Positions 13,881-19,613 of a stretch of 19,613 nt of DNA are shown one piece after another. The translations under genes and the position numbers were made by a program. Origin of the DNA: CAZGSG01 sp964528095 (GTDB lineage Bacteria > Bacteroidota > Bacteroidia > Chitinophagales > Chitinophagaceae). Numbering within the stretch: position 1 is the first letter of the stretch; each line of letters begins with the position of its first letter. The notes below the pieces were generated by a model. The model saw only the letters and a list, made by a program, of their open reading frames with translations. It was not told where the DNA came from and searched no databases. The stretch is from positions 1 through 19,613 of the forward strand of contig CAZGSG010000099.1 of the NCBI GenBank assembly GCA_964528095.1, read 5' to 3'.

Positions 13881-14435
13881 ATGTCAATCAATTTACAAAA
13901 AGGCCAACGGGAGGTTATTCATGCGGCCCAATTTACCATCGGGCTGGGCTGGGATACTAACAGTACTTCTACAGGAGGAGACTTTGACCTCGATGCATCG
14001 GTATTCGTTTTGGGAGAGAATAAAAAGATCCTTTCCGATGCACATTTCATCTTCTACAATAATTTAAAAACACCCGATGGCGCTGTTGAGCACTCTGGCG
14101 ATAATTTAACAGGTGATGGAGATGGCGATGATGAACAGATCAAGGTCGATCTGTCTAAAATAGATCCTACTGCCACGGAGATATGCATTGTAGTTACCAT
14201 TCACGAAGCGCAGAACAGACGACAAAACTTTGGCCAGGTAAGAAATTCATTTATCCGTATTGCAGACACAGGCACCAACGCTGACATTGTAAAATATGAA
14301 CTGGAAGAAGATTTTTCTGTAGAAACTGCGGTGGAGTTTGGCAGGCTGTATAAAAGAGGTATGGAATGGAAATTTGAGGCAGTGGGCATGGGAATGAATG
14401 GCGGGCTGCAGGGTTTTTTAAACAAATACAATTAA
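13881..14435 (+). CDS. terD: Canonical TerD protein
   Basis: The protein has 184 residues, close to the usual 190. All hallmarks are in order: MSINLQKGQREVI, IGLGWDTN, DFDLDASVFVLG (first Asp cluster), HFIFYNNL, VEHSGDNLTGDGDGDDEQIKVDL (the EHSGD turn and the calcium-binding acidic loop), then ICIVVTIHEA, RRQNFGQVRNSFIRI, YELEEDFSVETAVEFGRLY and GMEWKFEAVG. Of the four TerD-superfamily proteins here it is the closest to the well-studied TerD/TerE form, so Ca2+ binding is very likely. It lies 25 bases after the PRTase gene and 11 before the next TerD-family gene. Confidence 0.97.
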   Translation: MSINLQKGQREVIHAAQFTIGLGWDTNSTSTGGDFDLDASVFVLGENKKILSDAHFIFYNNLKTPDGAVEHSGDNLTGDGDGDDEQIKVDLSKIDPTATEICIVVTIHEAQNRRQNFGQVRNSFIRIADTGTNADIVKYELEEDFSVETAVEFGRLYKRGMEWKFEAVGMGMNGGLQGFLNKYN

Positions 14436-14446
14436 AAACTCCGACA

Positions 14447-14995
14447 ATGGCAATAAATCTTCAAAAGGGCCAACGAATTAGTCTTGAAAAAAGCAATGGG
14501 GTTAAACTGCAAAGTATATGTGTTGGCATTAACTGGGGGGCAATAGAAAAAAGCGGATTTTTTGGCAAAAACAAAGAAGCAGTTGACCTGGACGCAAGCT
14601 GTATCCTGTACGATGGCAATAAAATCGCATCTGAAATTATCTACTTCGGCAACCTTAAATCTAAAAACAAATCCGTGGTGCATAGTGGCGACGACCTTAC
14701 CGGTGATATGGATGGTGATGATGGATTAGATAATGAAGTGATTACCGTCGATCTGCCTAATCTTGACCCTTCAATAAACTACGTGGCTTTTGTATTAAAC
14801 AGCTTTAAGGGTCAAGATTTTAAAACTATTCCCTTTGCATCTATACGCATTTATGAAGGTAGCCCTTCAAGAGTGAATGAAGTGTTTGCAAAATATGATA
14901 TCGCCAACGGAGAAAATTTTGCCGGCCATGTGTCTATGGTGATGGGAGTGTTTTACAAACGCAATGGCGAATGGAAATTTAACGCTATCGGTTAG
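14447..14995 (+). CDS. TerD-family protein, TerZ/TerX-like branch
   Basis: The protein has 182 residues. It starts MAINLQKGQRISL and then has an unusual VGINWGAIEKSGFFGKN stretch, as in the TerZ/TerX branch where GLGW becomes GxxW followed by a Lys/Gly-rich loop. AVDLDASCILYDGN, IIYFGNLKSK, VVHSGDDLTGDMDGDDG (calcium loop, complete) and NEVITVDLPNL follow, then the strands YVAFVLNSFKGQDF and NGEWKFNAIG at the end. The acidic loop is intact, so Ca2+ binding is expected. The stop comes 62 bases before the first TerY gene, the longest gap inside the operon, with a small GTTA/TAAC hairpin but no clear terminator. Confidence 0.93.
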   Translation: MAINLQKGQRISLEKSNGVKLQSICVGINWGAIEKSGFFGKNKEAVDLDASCILYDGNKIASEIIYFGNLKSKNKSVVHSGDDLTGDMDGDDGLDNEVITVDLPNLDPSINYVAFVLNSFKGQDFKTIPFASIRIYEGSPSRVNEVFAKYDIANGENFAGHVSMVMGVFYKRNGEWKFNAIG

Positions 14996-15057
14996 GCTAC
15001 AAAGGATAAAAAATTGCAGGAGACAGTTATTTCAGTAACCAATAAATATCTATAAAA

Positions 15058-15696
15058 ATGAGAAGATTACCCGTGTATCTTTTACTGGATACATCTGGCT
15101 CCATGAGCGGCGAGCCAATAGAAGCAGTTAAGAACGGTGTGCAGATCATGATCAGTTCACTTCGCCAAAATCCGCAGGCTATCGAAACCGCTTTCATAAG
15201 TGTGATCACTTTTGATAGCGTGGCACAACAAATTATCCCGTTAACTGATCTGGCTTCATTTCAAATGGTAGATATAAAAGCTAGCGGCGTAACAGCATTA
15301 GGTGATGGATTGAAATTAATAGCCAGCAAAATTGATAGCGAAGTAGCAAAAACAACTACCGAACAAAAGGGAGACTGGAAGCCACTGGTTTTTATAATGA
15401 CAGACGGCATACCCACCGACAACTGGCAAGTTGGTTTAGCAGAGTTTAAAAAACGCAAAACAGGCTTTACAGTTGCCTGTGCTGCAGGTAGCGGCGTAGA
15501 TACTTCCATCCTGAAACAAATTACAGAGAATGTGGTAAGCCTTGATACTGCAGACAGTGCCACTATAGGCAAGTTCTTTTTATGGGTAACTGCTTCCATC
15601 GGGGTGTCATCAACCAAAGTGGAAGAGGCGGGCAAAGAAGTGCAAGGCTTAAATGAATTGCCTCCGCCACCAGCAGAATTAAACATTGTTGTTTAA
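15058..15696 (+). CDS. terY: TerY-type vWA protein, first of three
   Basis: The protein has 212 residues, essentially a lone von Willebrand A domain. The metal-ion-dependent adhesion site is complete: D11-T-S13-G-S15 in LLLDTSGSMSGEP, a Thr in the KASGVTALGDGL loop, and the Asp of FIMTDGIPTD. It should bind a divalent metal and, through it, partner proteins. It ends LPPPPAELNIVV, a proline tail also carried by the second TerY. TerY with a PP2C phosphatase and a protein kinase makes the TerY-phosphorylation triad of Ter systems; both partners are encoded downstream. The protein is cytoplasmic, without signal or membrane segment. Confidence 0.95.
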   Translation: MRRLPVYLLLDTSGSMSGEPIEAVKNGVQIMISSLRQNPQAIETAFISVITFDSVAQQIIPLTDLASFQMVDIKASGVTALGDGLKLIASKIDSEVAKTTTEQKGDWKPLVFIMTDGIPTDNWQVGLAEFKKRKTGFTVACAAGSGVDTSILKQITENVVSLDTADSATIGKFFLWVTASIGVSSTKVEEAGKEVQGLNELPPPPAELNIVV

Positions 15697-15706
15697 AATA
15701 AAAGCT

Positions 15707-15865
15707 ATGGGCAAGTATGGATTTTCTTTTTCGTGGAAGAGGGCGCTTGGAGTTACCAGTGCCAAACAAAAGTTTGCCAGGCGTACGGGCATTCCCACCA
15801 GCAAACGTGGGCTTCAAAATAAAATAGGCTCTACAATTATGAAAATGATTTTCGGAAAAAAATAG
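15707..15865 (+). CDS. 52-residue basic protein inside the ter operon
   Basis: The product has 52 residues, starting at the ATG at 15707, 10 bases after the first TerY stop; its own stop is one base before the second TerY start. This tight fit, with no other frame covering 15697-15866, argues that it is real. The sequence is strongly basic (about 13 Lys/Arg) with an aromatic start MGKYGFSFSWKRALG, a middle KQKFARRTGIPTSKRG, and an end MKMIFGKK. Very similar openings (FSFSWKRAxG, TGIPxTKxG) occur in small proteins of many Bacteroidota in my recollection. It could bind nucleic acid or membrane; I do not know. It is short enough to be missed by standard gene calling. Confidence 0.75.
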   Translation: MGKYGFSFSWKRALGVTSAKQKFARRTGIPTSKRGLQNKIGSTIMKMIFGKK

Positions 15866-15866
15866 T

Positions 15867-16502
15867 ATGAGAAGATTACCTGTTTATTTATTACTGGATA
15901 CTTCGGGCGGCATGTTTGGCGAGCCCATACAGGCATTAAACAATGCACTAAGCAGCTTGATCAATGTATTGAGATCTGACCCGATGGCGCTTGATACAGT
16001 ATGGATATCCATCATCACTTTTGACCGGGCAGCCCAGGAGATTATTCCGTTAACCGAACTGGCATCGTTCCAGCTCCCGGAGATCACTTGCTTGCAAACC
16101 GGACCACGACATACAGGGCAGGCGCTGGAGCTTTTATTTTCTAAAGTATCCAGGGAAATCAGGAAAGGAACCGATACGCAAAAGGGAGATTGGAAACCAC
16201 TGTTGTTTTTATTTACCAAAGGTGCTCCTGCCGATAAAGCAGACTTTACAAAAGCCGTTCCGCTGATAAGATCATTGCAGTTTGGAGCAATTGTAAGCTG
16301 TGCTGCAGGCTACATCAAAGACGAAGAACTATTGAAGTTGTTATCCGACAATGTTGTGCATCTTGACAATGCCGACAGCCATACCATAAAACAATTCTTT
16401 AAGTGGGTATCTGAAACAATTGAACAGGGTAACAAAAGCCAGGGTACGGGTGAAAAAGTTACGCTGCCTCCGCCCCCTGCAGAAATTACAGTGGTTACCT
16501 GA
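15867..16502 (+). CDS. TerY-type vWA protein with a degenerate metal site
   Basis: The protein has 211 residues and is clearly a duplicate of the first TerY (same start MRRLPVYLLLDTSG, same DWKPL core, same LPPPPAEITVVT tail). Two metal-site positions have changed: the second Ser of DxSxS is Gly15 (LLLDTSGGMFGEP), and the strand that should read TDGxPTD reads LFTKGAPADK, with Lys in place of the Asp. Metal binding is therefore probably lost or weak while the fold and tail stay intact. Such a copy could act as a competitor or scaffold for the intact TerY proteins. It starts one base after the 52-residue gene. No frameshift or stop suggests decay. Confidence 0.93.
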   Translation: MRRLPVYLLLDTSGGMFGEPIQALNNALSSLINVLRSDPMALDTVWISIITFDRAAQEIIPLTELASFQLPEITCLQTGPRHTGQALELLFSKVSREIRKGTDTQKGDWKPLLFLFTKGAPADKADFTKAVPLIRSLQFGAIVSCAAGYIKDEELLKLLSDNVVHLDNADSHTIKQFFKWVSETIEQGNKSQGTGEKVTLPPPPAEITVVT

Positions 16503-16554
16503 GCCGTTCTATTTTGTGTGCCTTTTAACCTGAAATATTATTAAAGATCAAACT

Positions 16555-17607
16555 ATGCGCCGTTTACCTATTTATTTTCTGATCGATATTTCTGAATCGA
16601 TGGTAGGAGAACCCATTCAACAAGTTGAAGAGGGAATGGCTAACATTATTAAAGCCATCAAAGCAGATCCTTACGCCATTGAAACGGTATGGATCTCCAT
16701 CATAGTTTTCGCCGGGCAGGCGAAAACACTTGTTCCTCTGCAGGAGGTTGTAAGCTTTTATCCTCCCAAATTTCCTGTTGGCAGCGGCACATCGCTCAGC
16801 AAAGGCCTGGGGCATCTCATGTTTGACTTAAGAAAGAACATTGTGAAAACAACAATTGAACAAAAAGGTGACTGGAAGCCTATCGTTTTTTTGTTCACAG
16901 ATGGTGTGCCTACCGATGATAGTTCATCTGCTATAATGGAATGGAAGCAAAACTGGCAAAGAAACAGCAATATGGTTGCCATTTCATTTGGCGATGATAC
17001 CAATATCCGGGTATTGAGCGAGCTCACAGAAAATGTGCTGCAATTCAAAAACTCTTCAGGTGAAGACTACCGGAAATTTTTCAAATGGGTTACCGACTCT
17101 ATCAAGACAAGCAGTGTGAGTGTGGAGAATAAGCAATCAGGTTTTGAGATGGCGCAGGTTGATGGTGATACTATTTCTAAAATAGATGTGAAAAAGAGCC
17201 AGGCCGCCAAACAATTTGTGGATAGCAATTTTGTTGTGCTGGCTGCAAAATGTCAGAATACCAAACGGCCTTATTTGATGAAATATCGAAAGGTACTGCA
17301 CCCATCGGCAGTTGACGGTTTAGGTCTTCAAACCTTATCATACAGGTTGGTGGGTGCGTTCCAGGTCAGCGATGCATACTTTGACCTGTCAGATGAAGCT
17401 TCCGTACAATCAAAGATCAACACCAATGAATTGACCGGTGCACCATCATGCCCCTGTTGCGGCAATCAATTTGCATTTGCAGTATGCCAGTGTCAAAAAA
17501 TCCATTGTATTGGTGAAGAAAAAGAAAGCACCTGCCCCTGGTGCGAAAGAAAAGGACAATATGGTTTTGGCGAAGGAGGTTTTGATGTAAACAGGGCACA
17601 AGGTTAA
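16555..17607 (+). CDS. TerY-type vWA protein with a C-terminal zinc-ribbon domain
   Basis: The protein has 350 residues. The vWA part (1-195) begins MRRLPIYFLIDISESMVGEP with a complete DxSxS (Asp11, Ser13, Ser15) and keeps FLFTDGVPTDD. A second domain (about 215-290) follows, running from SNFVVLAAKCQNTKRPYLMK to SYRLVGAFQVSDAYFDLS. The last 52 residues carry eight Cys (299, 301, 302, 311, 313, 318, 327, 330), with CPCCGNQF and CPWCERKG, a metal-binding ribbon as described for the long TerY form (TerY-C). It ends with a Gly-rich tail. This is the form most directly linked to PP2C and kinase; the phosphatase gene starts 16 bases later. Confidence 0.94.
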   Translation: MRRLPIYFLIDISESMVGEPIQQVEEGMANIIKAIKADPYAIETVWISIIVFAGQAKTLVPLQEVVSFYPPKFPVGSGTSLSKGLGHLMFDLRKNIVKTTIEQKGDWKPIVFLFTDGVPTDDSSSAIMEWKQNWQRNSNMVAISFGDDTNIRVLSELTENVLQFKNSSGEDYRKFFKWVTDSIKTSSVSVENKQSGFEMAQVDGDTISKIDVKKSQAAKQFVDSNFVVLAAKCQNTKRPYLMKYRKVLHPSAVDGLGLQTLSYRLVGAFQVSDAYFDLSDEASVQSKINTNELTGAPSCPCCGNQFAFAVCQCQKIHCIGEEKESTCPWCERKGQYGFGEGGFDVNRAQG

Positions 17608-17623
17608 ATTAAAACGCAGCAAA

Positions 17624-19054
17624 ATGTCAGAAACAAAAAAATACATCCAGTCATTATTTACGCAAAATCAAATTCCGGTAAAAGTAAACCGCTCTACGCT
17701 GTTTGAAGAATTCACCAATGCTGTACAAAACATTTCAGCAGTTAACACAATCAAAGAGAACCAAGATATGCTTAAGAAAAACTGGGATATACGAAATAAA
17801 GTGGCCGACATTATCGATAAACAGCTCATCATCCCGAATGGCAGTGTAAATAAACCGTATGAGGTTACCCTTGATTTTATAAAGGCCGGCATCAATGGAT
17901 TAACATACACGGGGTTTGAAGGGCTGGATAAATATGGTTTGTGTTATAACAGCGAAACGCAAACTATTAGCGGCACACCTACAGAAAGCGGCGATTTTAA
18001 AGTAACGTTTAAGTTCAGGATTGAAGAAGAACAAAACAATTCGGAATTAAATAACAAAATAATCTCACTGGTAATTAATGCAGATCCAAAATCGCTGTGG
18101 AAGGAAATCGTCAGCGACCAGGATAAAGATGATGCATGGAAAGCAGCTAACTACTGGAAGCCAGACCGGGCAAATGATTTTGCCGGCTTAGGTACCAAAC
18201 ATCTTGTAGTCGCTTCCAACCGTGGCAGGAGCCATGCAAACGTTGGCTCGTTCAGGGATGACGATTATGCATTTACATTTCTGGAGCCTGTTGGTTGGAG
18301 TATTGTTTGTGTGGCGGATGGTGCAGGCAGCTCGCCTTTAAGCCGAAAGGGCTCCAGGTTAGCCTGCGATGGAGTAATTGAATACTTCCGGGATAATTTC
18401 TCTGCTGAAATGCTTGACCAATTTAACCTTGACCTGAAACAATACCATGAAGGCACTGATGAAGAATCATCCAGGCGCATCAGCTTTTTTGTTTACGATA
18501 ATTTATCAAAGGCAGCGCTCTATGCTCATAAAATAATTGAAGACTTTGCAGTGAAGGCAGAGCGGCCTATAAAGGATTTTCATAGCACTTTAATATTCGG
18601 CCTGTACAAAAAATATGATTTCGGGTATGCGTTGCTGACATTTGGTGTGGGCGATTGTCCTATCGCCCTATTAAATAAAGACCTGTCTGAAGTAAAGCTG
18701 ATGAACTGGCTGGATGTGGGTGAATTTGGAGGAGGAACCAGGTTTATAACCATGCCGGAGATATTTACCAGTGATAAATTTTCCACCAGATTTGGCTTTA
18801 CACTCATCGACGATTTTGCTTACCTCTTTATGATGACAGATGGCATTTACGATCCAAAGTTTGTGGTAGAAGCTAACCTTGATAAGATGGAAAAGTGGAA
18901 AGATTTTATTGCTGATCTAAAAGGAGAAAATGAAGACAAAGCTAAAGTTGAGTTTTCTGTTGATAACAACGCTATCGCAAACGAGCTTTCCGTATGGATG
19001 GACTTCTGGAGCCCGGGTAATCATGATGATAGAACGCTGGCTGTTATTTTTTAA
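17624..19054 (+). CDS. PP2C-type protein phosphatase with N-terminal Ig-like domain
   Basis: The protein has 476 residues. The catalytic part covers about 195-476: RGRSHANVGSFRDDDYAF (Arg200 and the first Asp pair), VCVADGAGSS (Asp232-Gly233, metal site), a Gly-Val-Gly-Asp strand (FGVGDCPIALL), MMTDGIYDP and the closing DDRTLAVIF, the usual order of PPM/PP2C metal-binding motifs. Before it, about 75-155 reads as an Ig-like or putative-Ig fold (PYEVTLDF, GLTYTGFEGLDKYGL, ISGTPTESGDFKVTFKF), and the first 60 residues are helical. It probably removes phosphate that the downstream kinase puts on TerY or TerD partners. It lies 16 bases after the third TerY and 10 before the kinase. Confidence 0.93.
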   Translation: MSETKKYIQSLFTQNQIPVKVNRSTLFEEFTNAVQNISAVNTIKENQDMLKKNWDIRNKVADIIDKQLIIPNGSVNKPYEVTLDFIKAGINGLTYTGFEGLDKYGLCYNSETQTISGTPTESGDFKVTFKFRIEEEQNNSELNNKIISLVINADPKSLWKEIVSDQDKDDAWKAANYWKPDRANDFAGLGTKHLVVASNRGRSHANVGSFRDDDYAFTFLEPVGWSIVCVADGAGSSPLSRKGSRLACDGVIEYFRDNFSAEMLDQFNLDLKQYHEGTDEESSRRISFFVYDNLSKAALYAHKIIEDFAVKAERPIKDFHSTLIFGLYKKYDFGYALLTFGVGDCPIALLNKDLSEVKLMNWLDVGEFGGGTRFITMPEIFTSDKFSTRFGFTLIDDFAYLFMMTDGIYDPKFVVEANLDKMEKWKDFIADLKGENEDKAKVEFSVDNNAIANELSVWMDFWSPGNHDDRTLAVIF

Positions 19055-19064
19055 CACATAGATT

Positions 19065-19613
19065 ATGGCTACAATAACCGTAAAGTCAATAATAAACTCC
19101 AATACTTATCAATACATAGATAACGGTGATCCCAAAAGCGGCACTGCTAAAAACGTATACTTCAGCCCCGATAGAAAGTATGTGGTTGCTATGTTCAAAG
19201 ACAAGCAGGACTTTCAGCAAAAAGAACGCCTGAAAAAAATTACCTCCGAACATTTGAGCAGGATAAAAAATGCGCAGGGTGGCGACTATTACATAGAAGA
19301 ATTATACCGCTGGCCTATGGATGTAATTGAATCTAATGGCAATATCGGGGTGGTGGTCCCTATTTACAAACCGGCCTATTTTTTCAAAAAAGGATATGCT
19401 AGCCAAGACCTGATAAAGGGAGGAGAAAAAAATGGAAAATGGTTTGCAGGATCCAAATTCAGGAATAAACAATTTCCGCTAAACCTCGATGAAAGTGAAT
19501 TGGGAAACTGGTTAAGTTATTTCCAGATCTGTATTAATATAACACGCGGTGTAAAGAAATTGCACCAGATAGGTCTTGCTCATAGCGACCTGTCGTATAA
19601 CAACGTATTGATT
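19065..19613 (+). CDS. Protein kinase of the TerY triad, cut by the window edge
   Basis: 183 residues are visible from the ATG at 19065 and the frame continues past the edge. A glycine-poor nucleotide loop (DNGDPKSGTAKNVYFSP) is followed by the Lys strand YVVAMFKDK, a long helical part, the strand IGVVVPIYKPAYFF, and the catalytic loop LAHSDLSYNNVLI, where canonical HRDxKxxN reads HSDLSYNN. Catalytic Asp and Asn are present; the Arg is Ser, making it a non-RD kinase. Kinases of this form accompany TerY and PP2C in the TerY-phosphorylation triad. The DFG motif and C-lobe lie outside the window. It starts 10 bases after the phosphatase stop. Confidence 0.92.
   Translation, partial: MATITVKSIINSNTYQYIDNGDPKSGTAKNVYFSPDRKYVVAMFKDKQDFQQKERLKKITSEHLSRIKNAQGGDYYIEELYRWPMDVIESNGNIGVVVPIYKPAYFFKKGYASQDLIKGGEKNGKWFAGSKFRNKQFPLNLDESELGNWLSYFQICINITRGVKKLHQIGLAHSDLSYNNVLI

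Noticed and set aside
15563..15817. Minus-strand frame across the first TerY end and the small gene
   Set aside because: It is antisense to two well-supported coding regions and shows no protein features.
1..19613. CRISPR array, tRNA or rRNA genes
   Set aside because: No regularly spaced direct repeats of CRISPR type and no cloverleaf or rRNA-like sequence were recognised on reading either strand.

Overview
The window looks like a chromosomal segment of a Bacteroidota bacterium, most likely Chitinophagaceae-like (Chitinophaga/Niastella type). Reasons: moderate GC, A-rich ribosome-binding regions without strong Shine-Dalgarno sequences, TAnnTTTG-type -7 promoter elements, a lipoprotein/TPR histidine kinase next to a LuxR-type regulator, and a RadC-like protein with the long charged tail familiar from this phylum. 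The assignment rests on protein style and promoter style, not on a search.

Layout. (1) 1-2400 is a decayed region: an open N-terminus at the left edge, a short basic ORF, a secreted-protein gene that seems cut at its 3' end, a frameshifted histidine kinase / response regulator pair, an inverted pair of 46-bp two-hairpin repeats (REPIN- or MITE-like), and a 5'-truncated gene in front of a possible immunity-type gene with a strong terminator. (2) 3280-4774 holds a RadC/JAMM protein and, convergent to it, an HsdR-N-like PD-(D/E)XK protein. (3) 4840-7736 is a minus-strand block: a small Cys/His protein, a NarL/LuxR response regulator, its TPR sensor kinase (1-nt overlap), and a small proline-tailed peptide closed by a terminator. 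(4) 8084-10861 carries small membrane, secreted and lipoprotein genes of unknown role. (5) 11016 to the right edge is one co-directional gene string, probably an operon, of a Ter (tellurium-resistance/stress) system: TerD-like, TerA-like, HAD phosphatase, phosphoribosyltransferase, canonical TerD, second TerD-family protein, TerY vWA, an unlisted 52-aa basic protein, degenerate TerY, zinc-ribbon TerY, PP2C phosphatase, and a protein kinase that runs off the window.

How the genes may work together (inference from family knowledge): TerD-family proteins are Ca2+-binding. The three vWA TerY proteins with PP2C and kinase form the TerY-phosphorylation triad. HAD plus PRTase resemble the nucleotide-like metabolite module described for Ter systems. 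TerC and TerB are not visible here.

The most useful new observation is a 16-bp near-palindrome (TTACGGTTTACCGTAA). It is perfect before the small lipoprotein gene at 10544 and before the ter operon, and degenerate before the minus-strand gene ending at 4840. In all three it lies 20-21 nt from a -7-like box. A further degenerate copy lies between the divergent genes at 9210 and 9387. This suggests a local regulon linking small envelope proteins to the Ter operon.
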